DNA from: Odoribacter sp. AF15-53
Lineage (GTDB): Bacteria > Bacteroidota > Bacteroidia > Bacteroidales > Marinifilaceae
Direction of reading: 5' to 3'
Length of the DNA: 64,000 nt
Assembly (NCBI RefSeq): GCF_003479425.1
Contig: NZ_QUHC01000005.1
Span: 186,001-250,000, forward strand
In this document: positions 26,830 to 34,890 of the stretch, piece by piece
How positions within the stretch are numbered: position 1 is the stretch's first letter
Layout: the number at the start of each line of letters is the position of its first letter
Notes under the pieces: model-generated
The model's database searches: none
What the model was told of the DNA's origin: nothing
Seen by the model: the letters and a program-made list of their open reading frames with translations, nothing else
Made by a program: the position numbers and the translations under genes

Positions 26830-26857
26830 AAAGAGGCTGTCTTGCGACGGCCTCTTT
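26830..26857. terminator. Hairpin between convergent M16 peptidase and YhcG-like genes
   Basis: AAAGAGGC (26830-26837) and GCCTCTTT (26850-26857) form an eight-base stem with a 12-base loop. It lies between two converging genes and could serve both strands. The T-run is weak on either side. Confidence 0.55.
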
Positions 26858-26869
26858 CTTGTTGGATAT

Positions 26870-27937
26870 TTATTCTTTTTTTTCGTTGTTTGACTGTTGT
26901 TCCATATAATGTTCTTTCGCAATAGCTATAGCACGTTGTAACTTTTCTGAAAGAAGTTGTTTGTCGGGTAATTGGGTGTAGTATTGTGCCACTTTAACAG
27001 GACTTTCTTCGTCTAGCATAAGATACTCAATATGTTCCGTGTTTCCTTCTGAACAAAGTATAAGGCCTATAGGAGATTCTTCATTTTGTTTGCGTTCATT
27101 CTTGTTTAAATATCGGAGATAAAGTAGCATCTGTCCCTCGTATTCGGGTTTGAATTTGCCGAGTTTTAAATCAATCGCAACTAAACGACGAAGTCCGCGA
27201 TGGAAAAAAAGTAAGTCAATGTAATAATCAATGGAGTCTACTGTAATGCGCTTTTGTCGACTTAGGAAAGCAAAGTCTGTTCCTAATTCATTGATGAATT
27301 GTTGTATCTGTGTAATAATTGCAGATTCCAAATCTTTTTCAGAGAAGCTATCAGGTAAGCCAAGCATATCTAAGAAATAACTACTGCGGAATACCAGATC
27401 TGGTAGAAGTTGATTTGTTGTTTTTACTTGGGCTAGTTCATTTTTTATTATATTCTCGGGTTTTCGGCTAATAGCAGTTCTTTCATATAGTTGTCCCTCT
27501 ATTTTTTTGTCTAAAGTACGAGTGTCCCAATGTTCAATATGACACATTTCTATATAAAATGAGCGAGCTAATTCATCTTTAACGCCCATTAAAGAACGTA
27601 AATGAGTCCATGTTAATTGTGTACGCAGAGCGTACATAATCTCTTCTTCTGAAAAAGTGTACGCGGCGCGTACACAATGTTGGAGCTTATGAAAACTCCA
27701 ACCGCTACCATATTTTTCAGTTAGGCGTTCTCCCAATCGCTTTATAATTTGTTTGCCATACTCTGCACGCTGATTATAAAGTATATCTTCTTTAATTCGT
27801 TTTCCGATATGCCAATTCGTAAGACATATTTCGGTATTCAAGTAAGTTGCTACACGTGTACGTGTGTTGTCGATTATTTTGCATATATCTGTGTATAAAC
27901 TATTTTCTTCAGGTAAAGCAGTTGTTGTATTTTTCAT
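26870..27937 (-). CDS. YhcG-type PDDEXK nuclease-domain protein (DUF1016)
   Basis: 355 residues. The N-terminal half is the DUF1016_N region ('EICLTNWHIGKRIKEDIL', 'GWSFHKLQHCVRAAYTFSEE', 'TWTHLRSLMGVKDELARSFY'). The C-terminal half is the PDDEXK-like nuclease domain, with 'YYIDLLFFHRGLRRLVAIDLKLGKF' containing the Asp and D-x-K residues of the active site. The family is widespread, often near restriction-modification or mobile genes, and its function is not settled. Here it stands alone between a peptide-uptake operon and lipoprotein genes. A CAAAAATA element at 27997-28004 (TATTTTTG on the minus strand) could be its -7 box. Confidence 0.9.
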   Translation of the reverse strand: MKNTTTALPEENSLYTDICKIIDNTRTRVATYLNTEICLTNWHIGKRIKEDILYNQRAEYGKQIIKRLGERLTEKYGSGWSFHKLQHCVRAAYTFSEEEIMYALRTQLTWTHLRSLMGVKDELARSFYIEMCHIEHWDTRTLDKKIEGQLYERTAISRKPENIIKNELAQVKTTNQLLPDLVFRSSYFLDMLGLPDSFSEKDLESAIITQIQQFINELGTDFAFLSRQKRITVDSIDYYIDLLFFHRGLRRLVAIDLKLGKFKPEYEGQMLLYLRYLNKNERKQNEESPIGLILCSEGNTEHIEYLMLDEESPVKVAQYYTQLPDKQLLSEKLQRAIAIAKEHYMEQQSNNEKKE

Positions 27938-28166
27938 TATTCCTTGATATTAACTATTTTATCTTTTTTGTAGTCTCTGGTTATTGGTTACTTATACAAA
28001 AATAATAAAAAGATGTAATAAAGGCTATGTAGTTGTATTTTTGTTTGGAGTGGTGATTTGTTACTTATAAAATTTGAGGTGTTATTTGTGACCGTCTCGG
28101 GCAGCTTTTTTTCGCTTAAAGTCGAACCTTTGTTTCGGGGCTCCGTATATAAAGCAGAAATTGAAA
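27938..28166. other. Divergent intergenic region
   Basis: 229 AT-rich bases between the YhcG-like gene and the first DUF3298 lipoprotein. TAnnTTTG-like boxes occur on both strands, at 27997-28004 (minus) and 28036-28043 (plus, TATTTTTG). Neither has a convincing -33 partner. Nothing else was recognised. Confidence 0.4.
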
Positions 28167-28859
28167 ATGAAAAGAGATATGAGAAGTTGTACTTTTATAG
28201 CCGTGTTGCTATCATTTGTATTTGTCGGATGCCAGGAAGTCACGGTAAAGGTCGGGGAAGATTTTTTGTCTCATAAGACAAACGAGTTTGATATCACGGT
28301 GGAATACCCGGTGTTTACTTCCCAGAAAGTAGAGGTGGATCAGGAATGTAAAGTCGTGAACGGGCGAATTGTTCGATTGATTGATAGTTTGCAAAATGAC
28401 TTAAAAACACAGGTGAAAGAGTACGTGCAAAAAGCTCAGGAGATGAAAGAAGAACCGATGCTTCCGTTCGAACTGGATATAAAGGACAGCGTGTTTATGG
28501 CTGATCATCATTATATCAGCGTTCGTTTGTCTGTATATACTTTGACGGGAGGTGCTAACGGGTTGACGGAATATTACGCGTTTAATTATAGTCTGAAAGA
28601 TAAAAAATTCTTGACATCCCAAGAGATATTGAACTATGACAAGAGTGCGGAGATTGATAAGCAGATTCAGAAGAGTTTCAAAAATCCGGATAATTGTTTT
28701 ACGGAAGTACCGACCCTGGCAAATGTTACCACGGTAAATTTTACGGGAAGTGATATGTATTTCACGTACAACCCGCTGGTTTTGGGTGCTCACTATTGTG
28801 GTGCAGCCGAAATATTGGTACCTCGCATGTTGTTGAAAGGTGATTTATTGTTGAAATAG
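28167..28859 (+). CDS. DUF3298/DUF4163-type lipoprotein, copy 1
   Basis: 230 residues from ATG 28167; the frame also has a TTG at 28161. Lipobox 'VFVGC' near residue 22. The N-terminal part fits the DUF4163-like region. The C-terminal part has the DUF3298 signature (as in RsiV-like proteins): 'YISVRLSVYTLTGGANG' followed by 'YAFNYSLKDKKFLTSQEIL'. Function unknown; the fold is seen in extracytoplasmic binding and lysozyme-sensing proteins. A paralogue with nearly the same layout follows at 29070. A strong terminator separates them, so each has its own transcript. Confidence 0.85.
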   Translation: MKRDMRSCTFIAVLLSFVFVGCQEVTVKVGEDFLSHKTNEFDITVEYPVFTSQKVEVDQECKVVNGRIVRLIDSLQNDLKTQVKEYVQKAQEMKEEPMLPFELDIKDSVFMADHHYISVRLSVYTLTGGANGLTEYYAFNYSLKDKKFLTSQEILNYDKSAEIDKQIQKSFKNPDNCFTEVPTLANVTTVNFTGSDMYFTYNPLVLGAHYCGAAEILVPRMLLKGDLLLK

Positions 28860-28885
28860 AATAGGGAGATTTGTAGGGGAGATTG

Positions 28886-28915
28886 AGGGTGATCCGAAAG
28901 GGTCGCCCTTTTTTT
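28886..28915 (+). terminator. Rho-independent terminator after first DUF3298 gene
   Basis: A ten-base stem (AGGGTGATCC with GGGTCGCCCT, two G-T pairs) closed by a GAAA tetraloop is followed by six T. It lies 26 bases after the stop codon. Confidence 0.9.
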
Positions 28916-29069
28916 GAATACAATATTTATCTGTTAGTCTGTTCCTTTGATAAATTTTTTCATAGCTTCGTATCAATCGGAGGGGAAATAATTAAAAATA
29001 ATGAAATCCATATATCAAGTGATGTTTTAATTTAATACATTTGTCATAACACACAAAAACAAACACACT

Positions 29070-29759
29070 ATGAGAAGTACATTGATTATGGCGATTTTAG
29101 TGGCATTTGCCTTTGCAGGATGCCAGCCGAAAGTCCAGAACTTGGACGTGAAAAAGGAGAAAACGACAGCGAAATCTGAGAATTGGGACATTAACGTGAA
29201 TCGTTCGATGTTCTCGTCTGTTGATGCAGCTTTGAACAAAAGTTGCGAGGTCTTGAACGGAGAAATTCAGAAATTCGTGAGTGATTTGCAGGATTCTTTA
29301 AAAGCGGATGCAACGGAATTCTTCCGCTCCATTGAAGCGGATGAAATGGAACGTCCGGAATGGATATACGAATTGCAGGTGGAAGACAGCGTCTTCATGG
29401 CAACCGAACAGTATATCAGTGTACGCCTGACGACTTATATTTTTACGGGAGGTGCACACGGAATGACGAATTTCTACACGTTCAACTATGACGTGAAAAA
29501 CCAGAAATTACTTTCTAATCAAGAAATATTGAATTACGCGAATGAAGCGCAGATCAATGCTCAATTGAAAGCTAATTTTAAGAATCCTGAAAATTGTTTC
29601 ACGATGGAGCCGACACTGAAAGAAGTGACGGCTATTAACTTTAATGCGACATCGGTTTGTTTCACCTATTCTCACTATGTTTTGGGAGCTTATGCTTGTG
29701 GCATTGCTGAAGTGACAGTGCCGAGAACGGCATTAAAAGGGGAGCTTTTGATCAAGTAA
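29070..29759 (+). CDS. DUF3298/DUF4163-type lipoprotein, copy 2
   Basis: 229 residues with lipobox 'AFAGC'. It is a clear paralogue of the gene at 28167: both share 'YISVRL', 'TGGA.G.T', 'NQEILNYA'/'SQEILNYD', 'FKNPENCFT'/'FKNPDNCFT' and the ending 'PR..LKG.LL.K'. A TACATTTG box (29036-29043) lies 26 bases before the start, without a good -33 element. The two have diverged substantially in the N-terminal half, which suggests an old tandem duplication. Function unknown. A long inverted repeat follows. Confidence 0.87.
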   Translation: MRSTLIMAILVAFAFAGCQPKVQNLDVKKEKTTAKSENWDINVNRSMFSSVDAALNKSCEVLNGEIQKFVSDLQDSLKADATEFFRSIEADEMERPEWIYELQVEDSVFMATEQYISVRLTTYIFTGGAHGMTNFYTFNYDVKNQKLLSNQEILNYANEAQINAQLKANFKNPENCFTMEPTLKEVTAINFNATSVCFTYSHYVLGAYACGIAEVTVPRTALKGELLIK

Positions 29760-29781
29760 GGTAGTTTTTTATATTTAATAG

Positions 29782-29927
29782 AGGATGTCTAGCAAGCCGA
29801 TCAACCAAGGCTACCCCCTCCAACTCCCCCTTACACAGGGGGAGGGATGATTACCAAGCGGTTTCCCCTCTTGTGTAAGGAGGGGTTAGAGGGGGTAGTC
29901 TTGGTTGATGAGCTTGCTAGACATCCT
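29782..29927. repeat. 146-base imperfect inverted repeat (MITE-like)
   Basis: The two arms, each about 55 bases, begin AGGATGTCTAGCAAGC and end with its complement; they match at most positions. Each arm's inner end (CCCCCTTACACAGGGGG and CCCCTCTTGTGTAAGGAGGGG) can also fold on itself. No coding potential and no obvious target-site duplication. It lies between converging genes and would act as a bidirectional terminator. Similar C-rich palindromic elements are common between genes in Bacteroidota (recollection, not checked). Confidence 0.85.
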
Positions 29928-29967
29928 TTCATTTTATTTGTAGATTGTGAGGGTAACCGTATGTTGT

Positions 29968-31821
29968 TTATTGCAACAATGCGGCACTTTCCACTAACCG
30001 GATAAATTCTTTGCGGTATCCTTCCGGATCGTAGTGCGTCGCTTGTTTGGCGAGTTGAATAACATGATCAAAGTTCAAGTCGTTTTTGTACGCGGAGTTT
30101 TGCAATAACATCCCGAATCCAGCGACGGCGGCAGAGAAACGGAAATTCTCCGAGCTCTTGTTTAAGGGTGTCTTCGTGTCGAGAACAGCGACTTCCATTT
30201 TTGTACTGGTAAGAGCATTCGGTTGTTTGTAACGAAGTTTTACTGTTAATAATTCCGGACTATTTGTTAACGTCCTCTTTTCGTTCTTCTCGACTTTTTG
30301 GTATTTTAAGGGGTCGATATCCCCCACGATATTACTTTTCACGCCTACGGGGATAACCTCGTATAATGCGGTGACGCTGTGGCCGGAACCCATTTCTCCG
30401 GCATCTTTCGTGTCATCATTAAAATCTTTGTCCTCCAACATCCGGCTTTCGTATCCGATCAGGCGATAGGCCTGTACGTGGGCGGGGTTGAATTCGACCT
30501 GAATCTTGACGTCTTTGGCCACGGTGAAAAGGGTTCCCCCGAATTCGTTGACTAATACTTTTTTCGCCTCCAGTAGATTATCTATATAGGCGTGATTCCC
30601 ATTCCCTTTTTCCGCGAGAACCTGAATCCGGTTATCCTTGTAATTGCCCATCCCGAAACCTAGTACAGTCAGGTAAATTCCCGTGGCTCGTTTGGTTTCA
30701 ATCATTTTTTCCAGCTCGTCCGGGGAAGAGATTCCAATATTAAAATCCCCGTCTGTGGCAAGAATGATACGATTATTACCTCCTTTTATGAAATTCTTTT
30801 CCGCTACTTTATAAGCTCGTTGAATACCATCTCCCCCGGCAGTTCCCCCGCTGGCTTGTAAGCTCTCGATGGCTTCAATGATTTTTGTTTTCTCGTTCCC
30901 GGAAGTTGAAGCGAGTAACTCTTTCGTGTTATTAGCATAGGTGACAATGGCTACCTGATCTTGTGACCGGAGTTGTTGTACGAGTAATTTCATGGAGGAT
31001 TTTAACAGGGGGAGTTTATTCTGATCGTACATGGAACCGGAGACATCAATTAGGAAAACGAGGTTGGAAGCCGGGAGATTTTCCAGGGCAATTTCTTTCG
31101 CTTTGATACCGATGTGTATTAATCTATGTTGCGAATTCCAGGGAGCGCTGGAAACTTCTGTCGTGATGCTTACCGGATGTTTGCCTTTCGGGGCAGGATA
31201 ATCATAGGTAAAATAATTCAGAAATTCTTCCGTGCGTACGGCGTCAACCGGGGGAAGCGTCCCGTTGTTAATAAAACGCCGAACGTTAGAGTAAGCGGCT
31301 TGATCCACGTCAATGGAGAATGTGGAAAGCGGGTTATCCAAAGCTAAGAGGAAATGATTTGGATTAAAGTTCTTGTATTCTTCCGCGTGGATCGGTTGCG
31401 GGTATCGGGAACGATAAATGGGACTTCCGCTGACTTGAGTGCAGGCTCCGGTTATTGTATATTTTTTCTTCGGAATGTATCCCGTGACCACAACTTCCTC
31501 TAGTTGATCGAGAGCCGGTTTTAAGCTGACGTTCACGATAGAGTCTTTTTGGACTTTAACCGTTTTCGTTTCGTACCCGATAAAGCTGAATTGTACGTAA
31601 TCTCCGACTCGTGCTTGTATTGTGTATTTGCCGGAAGTGTTCGTGACGACCCCGATCGCTGTATTCTTAATAATCACGCTAACTCCGGGGAGCGGTGTTT
31701 TGCTTTCATTACAAATGACTTGTCCGTTGATTTCTATTTTTTGGGCGGAGGTCATGATATTTATACTTATCATTAAAGGTAAGATCAATAATATTTTCTG
31801 TAAAAGTCGTTTTGTTTTCAT
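29968..31821 (-). CDS. vWA-domain protein (YfbK-like) with N-terminal CarboxypepD_reg-like domain
   Basis: 617 residues. Signal region, then a CarboxypepD_reg-like domain ('INGQVICNESKTPLPGVSVII', 'FSFIGYETKTVKV'), then 'LEEVVVTGYIPKKKYTITGA', which resembles the start of a SusC plug. No plug or barrel follows. Instead there is the YfbK-type region ('NPLSTFSIDVDQAAYSNVRRF') and a von Willebrand A domain with an intact metal site: D259-V-S-G-S263, 'GGTAGGDGI' and 'LATDGDFN'. The C-terminal region fits DUF3520. It is probably an outer-membrane or periplasmic adhesion or scaffold protein. It is divergent from a sigma/anti-sigma pair whose anti-sigma factor carries the same EVVVTGY module. Confidence 0.9.
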   Translation of the reverse strand: MKTKRLLQKILLILPLMISINIMTSAQKIEINGQVICNESKTPLPGVSVIIKNTAIGVVTNTSGKYTIQARVGDYVQFSFIGYETKTVKVQKDSIVNVSLKPALDQLEEVVVTGYIPKKKYTITGACTQVSGSPIYRSRYPQPIHAEEYKNFNPNHFLLALDNPLSTFSIDVDQAAYSNVRRFINNGTLPPVDAVRTEEFLNYFTYDYPAPKGKHPVSITTEVSSAPWNSQHRLIHIGIKAKEIALENLPASNLVFLIDVSGSMYDQNKLPLLKSSMKLLVQQLRSQDQVAIVTYANNTKELLASTSGNEKTKIIEAIESLQASGGTAGGDGIQRAYKVAEKNFIKGGNNRIILATDGDFNIGISSPDELEKMIETKRATGIYLTVLGFGMGNYKDNRIQVLAEKGNGNHAYIDNLLEAKKVLVNEFGGTLFTVAKDVKIQVEFNPAHVQAYRLIGYESRMLEDKDFNDDTKDAGEMGSGHSVTALYEVIPVGVKSNIVGDIDPLKYQKVEKNEKRTLTNSPELLTVKLRYKQPNALTSTKMEVAVLDTKTPLNKSSENFRFSAAVAGFGMLLQNSAYKNDLNFDHVIQLAKQATHYDPEGYRKEFIRLVESAALLQ

Positions 31822-31881
31822 AAGCCTTGTTTTTAATTAATTTTACATGAAGATGATTTGAGGAAAGAAATTCCATAAATA

Positions 31882-31914
31882 TTTGAATGAAAATTTATTT
31901 AATTCGTATATTTG
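31882..31914 (+). promoter_or_regulatory. Probable promoter of the sigma/anti-sigma operon
   Basis: TTTG (31882-31885), a 21-base spacer and TATATTTG (31907-31914) fit the Bacteroides promoter. Transcription would start near 31920. This argues against the TTG at 31883 as the sigma start, because that codon would lie in the -33 box. Confidence 0.6.
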
Positions 31915-31927
31915 TAGAAATCAATGC

Positions 31928-32512
31928 TTGGATGTGAATCAGGTTCAGGGAAATAGAACGGACGAGGAACTTCTGCATAAGTATTGTGCAGGTGGTGAAT
32001 TAGTGTATCTGGTGGAGGTCTATAAGAGATATATGCCACTCGTTTACGGTGTGGCGTTGAAATATCTCAAACGATCGGAAGATGCGCAAGATGTTGTCAT
32101 GCAGTTGTTCGAGGAGTTGATCGGAAAGGTGAAAGAAACAAAGATCGAATCTTTTAAAGCATGGCTTTACACGTGTGTCCGGAACTATTGTCTGATGGAA
32201 CTTCGAAAGCGAAGTCGAAATTTATCTGTTTCTTTGGACGATTCTTTTATGGAATTTTGCGATGATTTTCATCTTACGATTACAGGGGAGGATGAAGAAC
32301 GGGAAAGAGCGTTGCAGGAATGTATCGAGGCTCTTCCGGAAAAGCAACGTATCAGCGTGAATCATTTCTTCTTGGATGAGCTTTCTTATAAGGAAGTCGA
32401 AGAGCGAACCGGGTTTTCATTGAAAATGGTGAAGAGTTTCATCCAGAATGGAAAACGAAACTTGAAAATGTGTTTGGAACGTAAAGGAATAAGATCGTAT
32501 GGGACGGAATGA
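31928..32512 (+). CDS. ECF RNA polymerase sigma factor
   Basis: About 194 residues from TTG 31928 (GTG 31934 is equally possible); the longer frame from TTG 31883 overlaps the promoter and is disfavoured. Region 2: 'YKRYMPLVYGVALKYLKRSEDAQDVVMQLFEEL'. Region 4: 'LPEKQRISVNHFFLDELSYKEVEERTGFSLKMVKSFIQNGKRNL'. The region 2/4 layout is that of ECF factors. It overlaps the downstream anti-sigma gene by 14 bases, so the two are co-expressed. The likely targets are the divergent vWA gene or distant loci, as no SusC is adjacent. Confidence 0.9.
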   Translation: MDVNQVQGNRTDEELLHKYCAGGELVYLVEVYKRYMPLVYGVALKYLKRSEDAQDVVMQLFEELIGKVKETKIESFKAWLYTCVRNYCLMELRKRSRNLSVSLDDSFMEFCDDFHLTITGEDEERERALQECIEALPEKQRISVNHFFLDELSYKEVEERTGFSLKMVKSFIQNGKRNLKMCLERKGIRSYGTE

Positions 32513-33767
32513 TGACATAAAAGAATATCTTCGAGGTAGTCGGAAAGGAGGATCTGCCAATCGGTTGGAGCGGGAAGCTTTGTCCGATCCGTTCCTGTTT
32601 GAGGCATTGGAAGGATTGATGACGACACCGGGCGATCCGATGGACGGATTGATTCGTTTGGAACGTCAGTTGGAAGAACGGGCTCGTTTGTCCCGGAAGA
32701 AAAGATGGGGGTGGCTTTACATGGCGGCTTCGATCCTGGTACTGGCAATTTGCGGTACGTTATGGTACGTTCAGAGCGAAGACAAATTTACGGAGCCCGT
32801 GATTGCCCAACTTTCTTCTCCCTCTCGTGGCATTATTTTGGAAGACGGACAGCAGATTGAAGTGGGACGCAAGGAGAATTCTGTGGCGATAGGACTTGGT
32901 GGGAAAGATTCTTTAGGTAAAATTGAGTCCCCGCTTGCTGAAGAGTATCAACGGCAGAAGCAAAATACGACTCGGGAGAATAAAGTCGTGGAAACTATGG
33001 GAATAATCGAAATGGCTGATGAAGTGCAAGGGGTTTCCGTAAAACGGGATTCAATTCTTTTGATGAAGAGCAAGGCAAGCATTCCCGAGAATGTGGTGGA
33101 AGGTACGGTGGTGGATGAAGCGGGAAATCTTCTTCCCGGAGTAACGGTAATGGTAACCGGAACAAGTTTAGGTGTAGCAACAAATGCTGAGGGGCGTTTC
33201 CGTTTGACAATTCCGGGAACAAAGGCGCATTTGACCTTTAATTTTATCGGGATGAAATCGCAGGGGTGTGATGTGAAAGCCGGGGAACAGGTACGGATAA
33301 AGATGGAAAATGTGCAAGAACGATTGGATGAAGTCGTTGTGACGGGTTATTCGATGGTAAAAAAACAGATTGTGGCAGGAGCGGTTACAACAATGAAGGC
33401 TTCAGCCCTAGAGGATAAAACAGATGTTGTTGTTGCGCCGCTCGATGTGATTCGGTTCAATCAATATGTGGAGAAAGCTTTACAATACCCGAAAGAAGAT
33501 TTGGATAAAAATAATGAGGGCGTGATTTCGTTTTCTTTCGATTTGAATAAAAAGAACACGCCCAGTCGTATTCGTATCCAAGATAGTTTTTCAAAGGAAT
33601 GCAACAAAGAGCTGATCCGTTTGTTGAGTCAGGGACCCAAATGGGAAAATTCACGTTCCGGGATAAGAATACATGCAACCGTGCGCTTCATCATCGGGAA
33701 AGACGGGGAGAAGCCTAAGGCCGTTCTTTCGATCGTGGAGCCGGAGAAAAAAATCGGTCAGGACTAA
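32499..33767 (+). CDS. Membrane anti-sigma-like protein with CarboxypepD_reg-like and TonB-C-like domains
   Basis: 422 residues. A cytoplasmic N-terminal segment of about 67 residues is followed by one membrane helix ('WGWLYMAASILVLAICGTLWYV'). Outside are a linker, a CarboxypepD_reg-like domain ('VEGTVVDEAGNLLPGVTVMV', 'LTFNFIGMKSQ'), the motif 'LDEVVVTGYSMVKKQIVAGA', and a C-terminal region resembling the TonB C-terminal domain ('FNQYVEKALQYPKEDLDKNNEG', 'VRFIIGKDGEKPKAV'). Overlap with the sigma gene and the single-helix topology support an anti-sigma role. The outer part could sense or contact outer membrane proteins. No FecR domain is seen, which makes it unlike the other two anti-sigma factors here. 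Confidence 0.8.
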   Translation: MGRNDDIKEYLRGSRKGGSANRLEREALSDPFLFEALEGLMTTPGDPMDGLIRLERQLEERARLSRKKRWGWLYMAASILVLAICGTLWYVQSEDKFTEPVIAQLSSPSRGIILEDGQQIEVGRKENSVAIGLGGKDSLGKIESPLAEEYQRQKQNTTRENKVVETMGIIEMADEVQGVSVKRDSILLMKSKASIPENVVEGTVVDEAGNLLPGVTVMVTGTSLGVATNAEGRFRLTIPGTKAHLTFNFIGMKSQGCDVKAGEQVRIKMENVQERLDEVVVTGYSMVKKQIVAGAVTTMKASALEDKTDVVVAPLDVIRFNQYVEKALQYPKEDLDKNNEGVISFSFDLNKKNTPSRIRIQDSFSKECNKELIRLLSQGPKWENSRSGIRIHATVRFIIGKDGEKPKAVLSIVEPEKKIGQD

Positions 33768-34717
33768 AATAAAGCGTGAATATCCTCTTCTATTTTTTGA
33801 ATCGCGGGGTAAGCCCCGAAGTACAGGTTCTTTTTCATCTGATCGTCAATACTGTTCCGGTAACCAAAAAGATTGACGTGAGGAGGTTGTGATCCCGTGA
33901 ACGAATCCTTTGCCATCCGCAATACTTTCTTGCATACTTCCCGGTTGAGCATGTAAACCATGTCGTAAATATTATGTCCCCGGATAAAAAGATACGTGGT
34001 GTCGGGGGTTAGTCCTATATCCTTGTATTTATTTTCCAGGATAGAGAGGTCGGCCTTAGGATAACTCTTCCGAAGCTGAGAAAGCTTCACGTCGATTTTC
34101 CCTTTCAGTTTGTTCAATTCATGACGACCGTTTTGGCGGATATCCGGGCGGCGTTGCCATTGAAAAGAGATCAATTCGTTGAATTCGGCAATCGAAAATC
34201 GTTTCGGATCGGCTACGAGAAAATAAAGGTGCCACAAGAATAATTTGTACACGATATTTGAATACTCCTTCAAAAATTGCCGGAAATCAAACACGTTATT
34301 CTGTAATGTCGTGATCCGGTAACAGAGATCGTTCAAGCCTTTATCGTAACAATGGTGATTCTCGAAAGAGTAGGTGTAGGTTTGAAAAATGAAATGTCTG
34401 ATATCTATTCCTTGTTCTTGTAGCAAATAGCGGTAGTCGCTATCAATACATATAAAGAACTTGGGATTCAGGTGTTTGACGTATTTCAGGCATTGGGTTA
34501 CGCCTCTCGTTTCGTGTCCCCGTTCGTTACGGGAGCCAGCGATAAAATGGAACCGATCGTTCGGGCGGAAATGTTTGAATATGGAACTCCAGAAAATAAT
34601 ATCATCTTTGTCTTCCACGTGAATGGCTGCACGACAACGTAACAGTTGGGCGTCCATCATGAATCTCTTGGCTGCGTGGTAGTAATATTTTTCTTTGGAA
34701 ACGGGAGGACGATACAT
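33764..34717 (-). CDS. DUF4435 protein, TOPRIM-like; candidate effector nuclease of a PARIS-like pair
   Basis: 317 residues. The N-terminal region fits DUF4435, with TOPRIM-like acidic residues: E35, D38 and D39 in 'AIHVEDKDDIIFW' and D92-x-D94 in 'FFICIDSDYRYL'. The rest is helical, with conserved aromatic residues. DUF4435 is the domain of AriB, the toxic nuclease of the PARIS anti-phage system, which is held by the AriA ATPase; it also occurs in less studied ATPase pairs. Here the ATPase gene lies upstream in the same orientation, 173 bases away. Its stop overlaps the end of the convergent anti-sigma gene by four bases. The PARIS link is an inference. Confidence 0.82.
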   Translation of the reverse strand: MYRPPVSKEKYYYHAAKRFMMDAQLLRCRAAIHVEDKDDIIFWSSIFKHFRPNDRFHFIAGSRNERGHETRGVTQCLKYVKHLNPKFFICIDSDYRYLLQEQGIDIRHFIFQTYTYSFENHHCYDKGLNDLCYRITTLQNNVFDFRQFLKEYSNIVYKLFLWHLYFLVADPKRFSIAEFNELISFQWQRRPDIRQNGRHELNKLKGKIDVKLSQLRKSYPKADLSILENKYKDIGLTPDTTYLFIRGHNIYDMVYMLNREVCKKVLRMAKDSFTGSQPPHVNLFGYRNSIDDQMKKNLYFGAYPAIQKIEEDIHALF

Positions 34718-34890
34718 AAAAAATGAAAGTTAAAAACTAAAAGTGAAATAGATTTTGTGATTGTTGATTTCAAGAATGTAGAATTTAGAGTTTGAAATTT
34801 AGTATGAAAAGAATCACAGAATCGAGAATCTCTAAGTCACAGAATGAATCAAATCTAAAATCTAAAATTTAAAATCTAAAATTAATAAGG
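34718..34890. repeat. AT-rich spacer with TCTAAAAT repeats
   Basis: 173 bases between the ATPase and DUF4435 genes. The part at about 34850-34884 repeats AATCTAAAATCTAAAATTTAAAAT-like units. No ORF or clear promoter was found. The composition is similar to other short AT repeats in this window. Confidence 0.5.

Noticed and set aside
28058..28276. 72-residue plus-strand frame before the first DUF3298 gene
   Set aside because: It overlaps the real gene in another frame and shows no domain.
31883..31927. TTG 31883 as sigma factor start
   Set aside because: The stretch contains both boxes of a good promoter, so translation should start at 31928 or 31934.
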